DNA from: Pseudomonas_T sp032052615
GTDB lineage: Bacteria > Pseudomonadota > Gammaproteobacteria > Pseudomonadales > Pseudomonadaceae
Length of the DNA: 64,000 nucleotides
Assembly: GCA_032052615.1 (NCBI GenBank)
Contig: DAMBWF010000006.1
Location: forward strand, 62,001-126,000
Reading direction: 5' to 3'
Notes under the pieces: generated by a model
What the model was told of the DNA's origin: nothing
The model's database searches: none
The model's input: only the letters and a program-made list of their open reading frames with translations
Program-made: the position numbers and the translations under genes
In this document: piece by piece, positions 17,283 to 26,334 of the stretch
Numbering within the stretch: position 1 is the first letter of the stretch
How the letters are laid out: every line of letters starts with the position of its first letter

Positions 17283-19484
17283 ATGTCGGACCGCTATGAA
17301 ATCTTCCTCACCTGCCCCAAGAGCCTGGAAGGGCTGCTGCTGGACGAGGCTCGCCAGCTAGGCCTCGAAGAGGCGCGGGAGCAGGTCGCCGCGGTACGCG
17401 GCCTCGGCGACCTGGAAACCGCTTACCGCCTGTGCCTCTGGTCGCGCCTGGCGAACCGCGTGTTGCTGGTGCTGCGGCGCTTTTCCACCGACAGCGCCCA
17501 GCGCCTCTACGAGGGCGTGCGCGAGGTGAACTGGGCCGAGCACCTGTCACCGGCCGGCAGCCTGGCCGTGGAGTTCAGTGGGCACGGTTCGGGAATCGAC
17601 AACACCCACTTCGGCGCGCTGAAGGTCAAGGACGCCATCGTCGACGCCTTGCGCACCGCCGACGGTCAGCGCCCCTCGGTGGAAAAGATCCATCCCGACG
17701 TGCGCGTCCACCTACGGCTGGAGCGCGGCGAGGCAATCCTGTCCCTCGACCTCTCTGGCCACAGCCTGCACCAGCGCGGCTACCGCTTGCAGCAAGGCGC
17801 CGCGCCGCTCAAGGAAAACCTCGCCGCCGCGCTCCTGATCCGCAGCGGATGGCCGAGGATCGCCGCCGAGGGCGGCGCGCTGGCCGACCCGATGTGTGGC
17901 GTCGGCACCTTCCTGGTGGAGGCGGGGTTGATGGCGGCGGACATCGCGCCCAACCTCAAGCGGGAGACGTGGGGCTTCAGCCAGTGGCTCGGCCACGTGC
18001 CGGCGCTATGGAAGAAGCTCCACGCCGAGGCCGAGGCGCGCGCCCAAGCCGGCCTGGCCCGCGCGCCGCTGTGGATTCGCGGCTACGAGGCCGACCCGAG
18101 GCTGATCCAGCCCGCCCGCAACAACATCGAGCGGGCCGGATTGTCGGCCTGGATCAAGGTCTACCAGGGCGAGCTGGCCACCTTCGAGCCGCGCCCGGAC
18201 CAGAACCAGAAGGGCCTGGTGATCTGCAACCCGCCTTATGGCGAGCGCCTGGGGGACGAGGCCAGCCTGCTCTACCTCTATCAGCACTTGGGGGAACGCC
18301 TGCGCCAGGCCTGCCTAGGCTGGCAGGCGGCGGTGTTCACCGGCGCGCCGGAACTGGGCAAGCGCATGGGCCTGCGCAGCCACAAGCAATACGCCTTCTG
18401 GAATGGCGCGCTGCCCTGCAAACTGCTGCTGTTCGGGGTGGAGACGGCCCAGTTCGTCACCGGCGAGCGCCGCGAGCGCGCCGCGCCGGACGCCCCGGCT
18501 CCCGAGGCGACGGTTTCCGGCCCGCGCCCCGTCGAGGCCGCCCGGTTGTCCGAGGGCGGCACGATGTTCGCCAACCGCTTGCAGAAGAACGCCCGGCAAC
18601 TGGGCAAGTGGGCACGCCGCGAGAAGATCGACTGCTACCGCCTGTACGACGCCGACATGCCGGAATACGCGGTGGCCGTGGACCTGTATGGCGACTGGGT
18701 CCATGTCCAGGAATACGCTCCGCCGCGCTCCATCGACCCGGCCAGGGCCCAGGAGCGGTTGCTGGATGCCCTGGCGGCGATCCCGGTGGCGTTGGGGGTG
18801 GACCCCGCCCGGGTCGTGGTCAAGCGCCGCGAGCGCCAGGCCGGCGCGCGCCAGTACGAGCGCCAGGGCGCCCAAGGGCGTTTCCAGGAAGTGAACGAAG
18901 GGGGCGTGAAGCTGCTGGTCAACCTGACCGACTACCTCGACACCGGGCTGTTCCTCGACCACCGGCCGATGCGCCTGCGCTTGCAGCGGGAGGCGGCCGG
19001 CAAGCGCTTCCTCAATCTGTTCTGCTACACCGCCACCGCCACGGTGCATGCCGCCCGGGGCGGCGCTCGCGGCACCACCAGCGTCGATCTGTCGAATACC
19101 TACCTGGACTGGGCGCGGCGCAACCTGGCGCTGAATGGTTTTTCCGAGCGTCACCAACTGGTGCGTGCCGACGTCATGGCCTGGCTGGAGGAAGACCGGG
19201 GCGAATACGACCTGATCTTCATCGACCCGCCGACTTTCTCCAATTCCAAACGCCTGGAAGGGGTGTTCGACGTACAGCGCGACCATGGGCGCCTGCTCGA
19301 CCTGGCGATGGCGCGGCTGGCGCCCGGGGGGGTGCTGTACTTCTCCAACAACTTCCGCAAGTTCCAGCTCGACGAGGATGTGCGGGCGCGCTACCGGGTG
19401 GAGGAGATCAGCGCCGACACCCTCGACCCCGACTTCGCGCGCAACCCGCGCATCCATCGCGCTTGGCGCCTGGGCGCGGCCTAG
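17283..19484 (+). CDS. rlmL: Bifunctional 23S rRNA methyltransferase RlmK/RlmL
   Basis: I use ATG 17283 (MSDRYEIFLTCPKSLEGLLL), the family's usual start; 733 residues. Order: N-terminal ferredoxin-like and THUMP domains (to about 160), the RlmL methyltransferase with DPMCGVGTFLVEAGLMAADI and the catalytic NPPYGERLG, then the RlmK methyltransferase with FLNLFCYTATATVHAARGGA and the DPPTFSNSKRLEGVFDVQRD motif. The two halves make m2G2445 (RlmL) and m7G2069 (RlmK) on 23S rRNA. It is a natural fusion in gammaproteobacteria, and full length here. It is followed at 19504-19520 by a six-base hairpin without a U-tract. Confidence 0.97.
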   Translation: MSDRYEIFLTCPKSLEGLLLDEARQLGLEEAREQVAAVRGLGDLETAYRLCLWSRLANRVLLVLRRFSTDSAQRLYEGVREVNWAEHLSPAGSLAVEFSGHGSGIDNTHFGALKVKDAIVDALRTADGQRPSVEKIHPDVRVHLRLERGEAILSLDLSGHSLHQRGYRLQQGAAPLKENLAAALLIRSGWPRIAAEGGALADPMCGVGTFLVEAGLMAADIAPNLKRETWGFSQWLGHVPALWKKLHAEAEARAQAGLARAPLWIRGYEADPRLIQPARNNIERAGLSAWIKVYQGELATFEPRPDQNQKGLVICNPPYGERLGDEASLLYLYQHLGERLRQACLGWQAAVFTGAPELGKRMGLRSHKQYAFWNGALPCKLLLFGVETAQFVTGERRERAAPDAPAPEATVSGPRPVEAARLSEGGTMFANRLQKNARQLGKWARREKIDCYRLYDADMPEYAVAVDLYGDWVHVQEYAPPRSIDPARAQERLLDALAAIPVALGVDPARVVVKRRERQAGARQYERQGAQGRFQEVNEGGVKLLVNLTDYLDTGLFLDHRPMRLRLQREAAGKRFLNLFCYTATATVHAARGGARGTTSVDLSNTYLDWARRNLALNGFSERHQLVRADVMAWLEEDRGEYDLIFIDPPTFSNSKRLEGVFDVQRDHGRLLDLAMARLAPGGVLYFSNNFRKFQLDEDVRARYRVEEISADTLDPDFARNPRIHRAWRLGAA

Positions 19485-19560
19485 CTAGAGTGCCAGCGGA
19501 CGGCCCGGTGTTTTACCGGGGCGGCGTGCCCGGGATGGCGCCTATCGCGAGTCGCGACTC

Positions 19561-22380
19561 ATGAGTGTGATTGGTGAACCCAGGCCGAAACGGCCTGGCC
19601 TCGTCAGCTTGACCGCCCCCGCCTGGCCTCTCGCGGTGACGGCCTTCGGCGCTGGCCTGCTGCTGACCCTGATGGTGGTGGCGAGCACGTGGCATTTCTA
19701 CCGCGAGCAGGTGCGGCAGCGCTTTCTCTGGGCGGCGGACGAGCGCGCCGAAGTGCTGCAAGGCCGCTTCGACGCCCAGGCGAAGGACCTGGACGGCCTG
19801 CGGCGTTTTCTCCTTCACCCCGATCACCTGCGGCGCGACGAGTTTTCCCGCTACGTCGCGCCGTTGCTGGACACGTCCCTCGCGTATGCCTGGGTGCCCC
19901 GGGTGCCCGATGAGGCGCGCGCCGCTTTCGAGGCGTCGGCGCGCGCCGACGGCGTGGCCGATTATGCGATCCGAGATGCCTCGGACGACGGCCACCTGCG
20001 GCCGGCCGGCCGGCGCGCGGAATACTTCCCGATTCTCTACAACACCTTCGCGCGAGCCCCCCTGGGGCTCGACCTGCTGTCGCACCCGGTCCGGCGCGAA
20101 ACCCTGGAGCGCGCCCGCACGCGGGGCGGCATGGCGATCTCCGACCCGCTGCGAATACCGGGCAGCGGCGGGGATGATCGCGCGCTGTTGCTGGTGGCGC
20201 CGGTGTTCGCCGGGGGCCGGGAAGCCGGCGAGGCACCGCTCCTCGGCTACGTCAGCACCCTGTTCAGCCTGCATCGGTTGATGCGCGAGGGCGGCAGCCG
20301 GGACGCCGAGGCCAACCTGGCGACCACCCTGAGTCTGGAGGGCGCCGACACGCCGCTATATCGCTCCATGAGCGTTCCCGCCGGGGACACCGACTTGCGG
20401 GCGAGCAAGGCCCTTTCCGTCGCCGACCGCCGCTATCGCCTGGATATCCAGCCCACCCGGGCCTTCCTGGATGCCAACCACGCGCCCGAGCCCTGGCTGG
20501 TGTTCGCCGCCGGGTCAATCCTCAGCGGGTTGATGGCGGCCCTGCTGTACACCCTGGCCAGCCAGCGGCGCCGGGCCTTGCTGCTGGTGGATGAAAGCAC
20601 CGAGGCACTGCGCCAGCGCGAGCGCGAACTCCAGCAGAGCGAGCAACGCTGGCAGTTCGCCTTGGAAAGCGCCGGGGATGGGGTCTGGGACTGGAACATC
20701 GAGACCGGCGAGATTTACCACTCGGCGGCCTGGCGCCTGAACCTCGGTTATGCCGCCAGCGAGTCGGCGATCAGCCTGGAAGCCTGGCAGCGTCGGCTGC
20801 ATCCGCAGGACAAGCCGGACTATTTCGCCTGCCTGCGGGCGCACCTGCGCGGCGAAACCCCGGACTACCGCCACGAGCACCGCATCCGCCGGCCCGACGG
20901 CGGCTGGATGTGGGTACTGGAGCGCGGCAAGGTGCTGGAATACGACGCCCTGGGCGCTCCCCGGCGGATGGTCGGGACCCATGTGGACATCAGCCGGCGC
21001 AAGGGTGCGGAGCTGGAGCTGGCGCGAGCCCATGGGCAACTGCGCGGCATACTCGACTCCGCCACCGAGGTCGCCATCATTGCCATCGACCCCCAGGGGA
21101 CCATCCTCACCTTCAACATCGGCGCCGAGCGCATGCTCGGCTACAGCGCCGCCGAACTGGTCGGCTCGGGCTCCATCGAACGGCTGCACCGTTGGTCGGA
21201 ATTACAGGCGCGCTCCCAGGTCCTGGCTCGGGAACTCGGCCGACCCGTGGTGGGAATCGAGGCGCTGGTGGCGCGGGCGGTGGAACTGAACGAGCACGAG
21301 GCGGGCGAGTGGACCTACGTGCGCCAGGACGGCGGCACGCTGACGGTCAACCTGATCGTCACCGCGATCCGCGACGAGGCCGGGGCGCCCATCGGTTTCC
21401 TTTGCGTGGCCATGGATATCAGCGAGGCGAAGCGTGCCCGCGAGGTGTTGCTGGAGCGGGATCGTCTGCTGGAAAAGCTCACCCTGTACCTGCCGGGGGC
21501 GATCTATCAGTACCAGCGCGACGCCGACGGCCACGCCCATTTCCCCTATGCCAGCGCGGGTATCCGCGATGTCTACGAGTGCGCCCCCGAAGCGCTGCGC
21601 GAGGACGCCGCGCCGATTCTCTCCCGGATCCACCCGGAGGATCTGGAGCGGGTCATGGCCTCCATCGACCACTCGGCCCGGCACCTGAGCACATGGCGAG
21701 AGGACTACCGGGTGCTGCTGCCGAGCCAGGGCCTGCGCTGGCTGCGCGGGCAGGCCGCGCCGGAGCCGCTGCCCGACGGCGGCGTGCTCTGGCACGGCTA
21801 CCTGGCCGACATCACCGGGCTCAAGCAGGTGGAGCAGGAACTGCGTGAACGAGCGGTCACCGACGCGCTCACGGGAGTGTACAACCGTCGTTACTTCAAC
21901 GAGCGCCTGGAGCACGAACTCATCCGCGCCCATCGCCACGGCAAGCCGTTATCCCTGGTGATGCTGGATATCGACTACTTCAAGCGGATCAACGACCGGG
22001 CCGGCCATTCCGCCGGCGACCTGACGCTCAAGGAAGTTTGCCGACGCCTGGTCCAGCGGTTACGTCGCATCGACAGCCTGTGCCGGCTCGGCGGCGAGGA
22101 ATTCGTGGTGCTGTGCCCGGACACCGACCTGGAGCAGGCCCTAAACCTGGCCGAGGCGCTGCGCCAGGCGATCCGCCGCGAGCCGATCGAGGGTGTCGGG
22201 ACGATCACCGGCAGTTTCGGCGTGGCGACCTGGAGCCCCGAGGAAAGCGCGGACGCGCTCCTGCGGCGGGCCGACAACGCCGTCTATGAGGCCAAGCAGG
22301 GCGGCCGCGACAGGGTCGCCGGCCACCGCGCGTCCCACGACGCGGCGTTTCCGGGGCCAAGCGCCCCGGAGGTCCGCTAA
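19561..22380 (+). CDS. Membrane diguanylate cyclase: CHASE, three PAS, GGDEF
   Basis: The 939-residue protein has a first membrane helix at about 22-45 (AVTAFGAGLLLTLMVVAS), a periplasmic CHASE-type sensor (about 55-300, with YFPILYN and GMAISDPLRI), a second helix at about 318-336 (LVFAAGSILSGLMAALLYTL), three PAS/PAC modules (about 365-490, 495-625, 635-765), and a GGDEF domain. The active site is GGEEF at 844-848. The inhibitory site RRID at 835-838 sits five residues upstream, so product feedback should be intact. It should make c-di-GMP in response to a periplasmic ligand. No EAL domain follows. It stands alone between rlmL and dacB; the phenotype is not predictable from sequence. Confidence 0.94.
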   Translation: MSVIGEPRPKRPGLVSLTAPAWPLAVTAFGAGLLLTLMVVASTWHFYREQVRQRFLWAADERAEVLQGRFDAQAKDLDGLRRFLLHPDHLRRDEFSRYVAPLLDTSLAYAWVPRVPDEARAAFEASARADGVADYAIRDASDDGHLRPAGRRAEYFPILYNTFARAPLGLDLLSHPVRRETLERARTRGGMAISDPLRIPGSGGDDRALLLVAPVFAGGREAGEAPLLGYVSTLFSLHRLMREGGSRDAEANLATTLSLEGADTPLYRSMSVPAGDTDLRASKALSVADRRYRLDIQPTRAFLDANHAPEPWLVFAAGSILSGLMAALLYTLASQRRRALLLVDESTEALRQRERELQQSEQRWQFALESAGDGVWDWNIETGEIYHSAAWRLNLGYAASESAISLEAWQRRLHPQDKPDYFACLRAHLRGETPDYRHEHRIRRPDGGWMWVLERGKVLEYDALGAPRRMVGTHVDISRRKGAELELARAHGQLRGILDSATEVAIIAIDPQGTILTFNIGAERMLGYSAAELVGSGSIERLHRWSELQARSQVLARELGRPVVGIEALVARAVELNEHEAGEWTYVRQDGGTLTVNLIVTAIRDEAGAPIGFLCVAMDISEAKRAREVLLERDRLLEKLTLYLPGAIYQYQRDADGHAHFPYASAGIRDVYECAPEALREDAAPILSRIHPEDLERVMASIDHSARHLSTWREDYRVLLPSQGLRWLRGQAAPEPLPDGGVLWHGYLADITGLKQVEQELRERAVTDALTGVYNRRYFNERLEHELIRAHRHGKPLSLVMLDIDYFKRINDRAGHSAGDLTLKEVCRRLVQRLRRIDSLCRLGGEEFVVLCPDTDLEQALNLAEALRQAIRREPIEGVGTITGSFGVATWSPEESADALLRRADNAVYEAKQGGRDRVAGHRASHDAAFPGPSAPEVR

Positions 22381-22419
22381 GGCGCGCTGCCCGACGCATT
22401 CGGGGAGCGCCCGGGTCGA

Positions 22420-23874
22420 TCAGCGCGCCGCGGCGGCTTTCGGCTGCTTGTACAGTTCCAGCAATATCTGATCGAGGATCGACGAGGCGCCCCAGGGCCG
22501 GGGATCGTTGAGGATCGCCACCACGGCCCAGGTGTGGGCGTTGGCGTCCCGGGCGAAGCCGGCGATGGCGCGCACGGTGTTCAGGGTCCCGGTCTTGATA
22601 TGGGCCTGGCCGGCCAGGGGCGTGTTGCGCAGGCGCTTGCGCATGGTGCCGTCCATCGCCACCAGCGGCAGCGAGGACATGAACTCGGCCGCATACGGGC
22701 TTTGCCAGGCGGCCTGCAACAGCGTGGCCATTTCCCGGGCGCTGACCCGTTCCTGTCGCGACAGCCCCGAGCCGTTTTCCAGCACCAGGTGCGAGGCGAT
22801 GATACCCTTGCGCGCCATCCAGGCGCGGATCACCCGCTGCGCCGCCTTGGCGTCGTCGCCGTCCGCCTCGTTGCGGAACTGCGCGCCGATGCTGAGGAAG
22901 AGTTGCTGGGCCATGGTGTTGTTACTGTATTTGTTGATGTCACGGATGATCTCCACCAAGTCCGGGGAGAACGCCCGCGCCAGCAATTGCCCGTCCTTCG
23001 GCACTTCGCCCAGGCGGTCGTTGCCGAGGATGGTGCCGCCCAATTCCTTCCAGATCGCCCGCACCGCGCCGGCGGCGTAGGCGGGATGGTCGAGCAGCGA
23101 CAGGTAGGACTGGGCGCTGCACCCTTCGATCATTTCGCCGGACGCCACCAGGGTGGTGCCGTCGGCCTGGGTCACGGGGCTGTAGCGGATGTCCGGCCAG
23201 GCCGGGCACTTGCCGCTCGGCTTGACCTTGATCTTGTTGTCGATCCGGATGGTCTCGATCGGCGGGTCGAAGCTGATGTTCGCCTTGCCGCCCTCGGCGC
23301 GGACGATGAAGCGCAGGGCCTTGAGGTTCACCAGCAGGGAGTCGGGGCCCACCAGGAAGGGCTTGTTCTCGTCGCCGCCGTCGTCGTCGAAGGCGGGCAA
23401 CTGGGGATGAACGAAGCGGCTGCGGTCGAGCACTAGGTCGCCGGTGACCTTGAGCACGCCGTTGGCGCGCAGGTCGCGCATCATCAACCAGAGCTTTTCC
23501 ATGTTCAGCTTCGGGTCGCCGCCGCCCTTGAGGTAGAGGTTGCCATGGAGCACCCCGTCCTTGAGCGGGCCGTCGCTGTAGAACTCGGTGCGCCATTGGT
23601 AGGTGGGCCCGAGGATTTCCAGGGCGGCGTAGGTGGTGATCAGCTTCATGGTCGAGGCCGGGTTCACCGAGACATCCGCGTTGACCACGGTCTGGGCGCC
23701 GGGGCCGTCGAGGGGAATCATCACCAGCGACAGGGCATCGTTGCCGATCTTGTTGGTTTTCAGGGCTTGCTGAATCTTGGCCGGCAGCGCGGTGCTGACC
23801 GGCGCCCCCTGGGCGGGCAGGGCGAAGGGCGCGAAAAGACTGGCGAGCGCCAGGATACGAATGGACCTGAGCAT
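22420..23874 (-). CDS. dacB: D-alanyl-D-alanine carboxypeptidase/endopeptidase (PBP4)
   Basis: ATG 23874 is preceded by AGGAGT and begins a signal peptide (MLRSIRILALASLFAPFALP, cleavage near AQG-A), giving 484 residues; the upstream in-frame ATG at 23952 lacks these features. The three penicillin-binding motifs are present: STMK (Ser74), YSNN, and KTGT near residue 418. Between motifs 1 and 2 lies the long insertion typical of class C low-molecular-weight PBPs. PBP4 trims peptidoglycan peptides in the periplasm; in P. aeruginosa its loss derepresses AmpC beta-lactamase, and nagZ, which acts in the same recycling pathway, is also in this window. Confidence 0.96.
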   Translation of the reverse strand: MLRSIRILALASLFAPFALPAQGAPVSTALPAKIQQALKTNKIGNDALSLVMIPLDGPGAQTVVNADVSVNPASTMKLITTYAALEILGPTYQWRTEFYSDGPLKDGVLHGNLYLKGGGDPKLNMEKLWLMMRDLRANGVLKVTGDLVLDRSRFVHPQLPAFDDDGGDENKPFLVGPDSLLVNLKALRFIVRAEGGKANISFDPPIETIRIDNKIKVKPSGKCPAWPDIRYSPVTQADGTTLVASGEMIEGCSAQSYLSLLDHPAYAAGAVRAIWKELGGTILGNDRLGEVPKDGQLLARAFSPDLVEIIRDINKYSNNTMAQQLFLSIGAQFRNEADGDDAKAAQRVIRAWMARKGIIASHLVLENGSGLSRQERVSAREMATLLQAAWQSPYAAEFMSSLPLVAMDGTMRKRLRNTPLAGQAHIKTGTLNTVRAIAGFARDANAHTWAVVAILNDPRPWGASSILDQILLELYKQPKAAAAR

Positions 23875-24123
23875 CAAAAGAAGACTCCTGGGTGGGAGCG
23901 GCTGAAAAGACAATATGAAGAAAAAAGAAAGGCCGACAGGGGCGACATGCAAAGGATTTCCACGATGAATGCGGGAAATTGCGACGCATTATGCCTAACG
24001 CGCGGCGTGCCGCGCCAACGCTGATCGACGCTGGCGGTATGGGCGATCGAAGCGCCGATGGGCGGGCGGGCACCGTCCCAACCTGCTAGAGTGCCGCCCG
24101 TGATCACTCAAGAGGACTGCTCC

Positions 24124-24462
24124 ATGGCCACCAACCGTTCCCGCCGCCTGCGCAAGAAACTGTGCGTCGACGAATTCCAGGAACTGGGTTTCGAATTGAA
24201 CATGACCTACCCGGAAGGTACCGCGCCGGCCGACATCGAGGCGTTCCTCGACCGCCTGACCGAGGAAGCGCTGGTCGCCAATGGCCTGGGCTATGTCGGC
24301 GGCGAGGACTATGGCTTCGTTTGCCTGGGCAAGCGTGGGTCGGTATCCGAGGAGCAGCGCCAGAAAGTCGAGGCTTGGCTGAAGGGCCGCAAGGAACTGG
24401 CGAGCTTCACCATTAGCCCGCTCATGGATGTGTGGTACCCGGAAAATCCCATCAACGCCTGA
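24124..24462 (+). CDS. YggL family 50S ribosome-binding protein
   Basis: The 112-residue product (MATNRSRRLRKKLCVDEFQE) matches the YggL/DUF469 family: a basic N-terminus, GFELNMTYPEG, and the C-terminal DVWYPENP. E. coli YggL associates with the large ribosomal subunit; the function is poorly defined. AGAGGA lies about ten bases before the ATG, TAGAGT about 40 bases upstream resembles a -10, and a strong bidirectional terminator follows. Monocistronic. Confidence 0.9.
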   Translation: MATNRSRRLRKKLCVDEFQELGFELNMTYPEGTAPADIEAFLDRLTEEALVANGLGYVGGEDYGFVCLGKRGSVSEEQRQKVEAWLKGRKELASFTISPLMDVWYPENPINA

Positions 24463-24481
24463 GGCGAGGGGAAGGAAAAAA

Positions 24482-24501
24482 GGCGCCGAGGCGCCTTTTT
24501 T
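24482..24501. terminator. Bidirectional intrinsic terminator after the yggL homologue
   Basis: GGCGC, loop CGAG, GCGCC is flanked by six A on the left and six T on the right, so the stem can extend by A-U pairs and works on both strands. It should end the YggL-family transcript and also the convergent MFS transporter transcript. Confidence 0.93.
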
Positions 24502-24564
24502 CGTTTCCGCCTTCAGACAGAGGAGCCTTTCCAGGTCCGGGCCGGAGCCGGGGCGGTCGTCGGC

Positions 24565-26199
24565 TCAAGGCTCGGAAGAGGGGTCGGCCGAAGGCGAGGG
24601 GCGGCCTGTCCCGGCCCGGGCCAGCCCGAGGGTGACCACGACCACGACGGTGGCCACCGCGAATGTGGCGCGCATTCCGGCGGCGAGGGCTTCGGGCGAT
24701 GCCGAGGACAGGTCGCCCGGCAGCCCTCGGGCGAACACGGCGCCCATCACCGACGCTCCGGTGATCAGCCCCAGGTTGCGCGACAGCGCGAGGGCCCCGG
24801 AGACCACGCCACGCTGCCCCGGACCGGCGGCCATCATCACCGCCGTGGTGTTGGCCGCCTGGAATACCCCGTAGCCGGCGGTGAGCAGTGCCAGCGGAAG
24901 CAGGTAGCCCGGGATGCCGTAGGCTCGCGGCGCCAGGGCGAGGACGGCGCAGCCGCCGGCCATGGCGACGAGCCCGGCGATGACCAAGGCTCGCGGACCA
25001 TGGCGGTCCACGAGGCGGCCCGCCGGAGGCCCGGCCAGCGCGGCGACGACGGGTCCGATGGCCATGACCGCGCCCACGGTGGCGGCGTCGAGGGCAAGGC
25101 CGAGCGCAAGGTAGAACGGGCCCACGACGAGGGTCGCCATGACCACGGTGGAGACCAGGGCGCTCGTGGCGAAGCCCGAGCGCAGGGCCGGGTCGCGGAA
25201 CGTCGCCAGGCTGATCAGGGGCGAGGCCGTGCGGGATTCGACCCAGACCAGCGCGCCCGCGCCGACGAGGCCGAGGCTCAGCCATCCCAGGCCCAGCGGC
25301 TCGAGGCCGCCCCGTCCGGTGGTGACGGCCAGCGCGTAGCCCGCAAGGGCCATGGCCAGCAGCAACGTGCCCGGAAGGTCGAAGCGGACGCGAGCGTCCC
25401 CTGGCGGCCGGCGATCCCGGGGCAGGTAGCGACGGGCCAAGACCAGGGCAAGCAGGCCGACCGGCACCTGGACGAAAAACAGCGAGGTCCAGCCGACCCG
25501 CTCCAGTAGCATCCCGCCCAGGGAAGGCCCCACCGCTGTGCCGACGGCGGACAGGCTGCCTAGCAGGCCCATCGCCCGCCCCGTCCTCGCCCGGGTCACG
25601 CACTCGCTCACCAATGCCAGGGCGAGCGCCATCATCAACGCCGCCCCCAGGCCTTGAAGCGTGCGGGTGGCGATCAGCACCGGCAGCGTCGAGGCGACCC
25701 CACCCAGCAGCGCGGCCAGGGTGAACGAACCGAGTCCGACGAGCAGCAGCCGGCGCTGGCCGAACAGATCGCCCAATCGGCCGGCGCCGACGACCAAGGT
25801 CGTCGTGGCGAGCAGATAGGCCAGCACGATCCATTGCGCCGACTGGAACGAGGCGTGGAAGCTCCGGGCGACGGTGGGCAGGCCCACGTTGACGATGCTG
25901 GTGCTCAGGGATGCCAGCCCCATGGTCAGCGAAAGCGCGGCCAGCGCCCCACGCTCCGGTGATCCCTTGGCGATCCGGGGTCCTGGCGCCCGTCGGGCGG
26001 AAGTGTCTTGCGGGTATTTACGCCGGAACGGCCATCGTTCCGCGAGCAGGGCGGGCGGAAGGCCGACTTGCCGGGCCTTCCCATCGAATGCGGGGGAGCG
26101 AGCCGGGTGCGGGTCGAGGGCGAGAAAGAAAGGCGGCGGGCCTAGGGCGAAGCGGAGCCGGGGGCGCCGAATGAATGTCGTCGAAGCCATGGGTTGCAT
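24565..26199 (-). CDS. MFS exporter of the DHA2 (14-helix) type, start uncertain
   Basis: From about residue 80 the protein shows 14 hydrophobic segments and the DHA2 hallmarks: LASLSTSIVNVGLPTVAR in helix 1, the motif-A loop GRLGDLFGQRRLL between helices 2 and 3, and AVGTAVGPSLGG (motif C) in helix 5. Such pumps export drugs or other amphipathic compounds across the inner membrane. The first 80 residues are proline- and arginine-rich and not MFS-like; only ATGs at 26199 and 26190 carry an AAGG site, while the ATG in helix 1 has none. Either the extension is real, or a start or frame is mis-seen. The LysR gene is divergent, an exporter/regulator pairing. The substrate is unknown. Confidence 0.82.
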   Translation of the reverse strand: MQPMASTTFIRRPRLRFALGPPPFFLALDPHPARSPAFDGKARQVGLPPALLAERWPFRRKYPQDTSARRAPGPRIAKGSPERGALAALSLTMGLASLSTSIVNVGLPTVARSFHASFQSAQWIVLAYLLATTTLVVGAGRLGDLFGQRRLLLVGLGSFTLAALLGGVASTLPVLIATRTLQGLGAALMMALALALVSECVTRARTGRAMGLLGSLSAVGTAVGPSLGGMLLERVGWTSLFFVQVPVGLLALVLARRYLPRDRRPPGDARVRFDLPGTLLLAMALAGYALAVTTGRGGLEPLGLGWLSLGLVGAGALVWVESRTASPLISLATFRDPALRSGFATSALVSTVVMATLVVGPFYLALGLALDAATVGAVMAIGPVVAALAGPPAGRLVDRHGPRALVIAGLVAMAGGCAVLALAPRAYGIPGYLLPLALLTAGYGVFQAANTTAVMMAAGPGQRGVVSGALALSRNLGLITGASVMGAVFARGLPGDLSSASPEALAAGMRATFAVATVVVVVTLGLARAGTGRPSPSADPSSEP

Positions 26200-26280
26200 A
26201 CCTTGCCGGGGACGGGAGACGAGGCGTGCTCGTCGCGAGGCAGGGTGTCAGCGGAGGACGGTTTGCGGAAGGCGCGGGGT

Positions 26281-26297
26281 TTGCACTTTAATCGTGC
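26281..26297. promoter_or_regulatory. Candidate LysR operator between MFS and LysR genes
   Basis: GCAC (26283-26286), seven bases TTTAATC, GTGC (26294-26297) is an interrupted dyad with an AT-rich centre in an otherwise GC-rich gap. It lies 38 bases before the LysR start and 84 bases before the MFS start, where an autoregulating LysR protein would bind. It matches the general LysR pattern (T-N11-A within a short dyad), but no binding data exist. Confidence 0.4.
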
Positions 26298-26334
26298 GCC
26301 AGACGCCTGATGCCCGCTGGAGCGCCGTCCCGAC

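Noticed and set aside
19504..19520. CCCGGT-GTTTT-ACCGGG hairpin after rlmL as terminator
   Set aside because: Six base pairs without a U-tract and only 40 bases ahead of the next gene; too weak to call.
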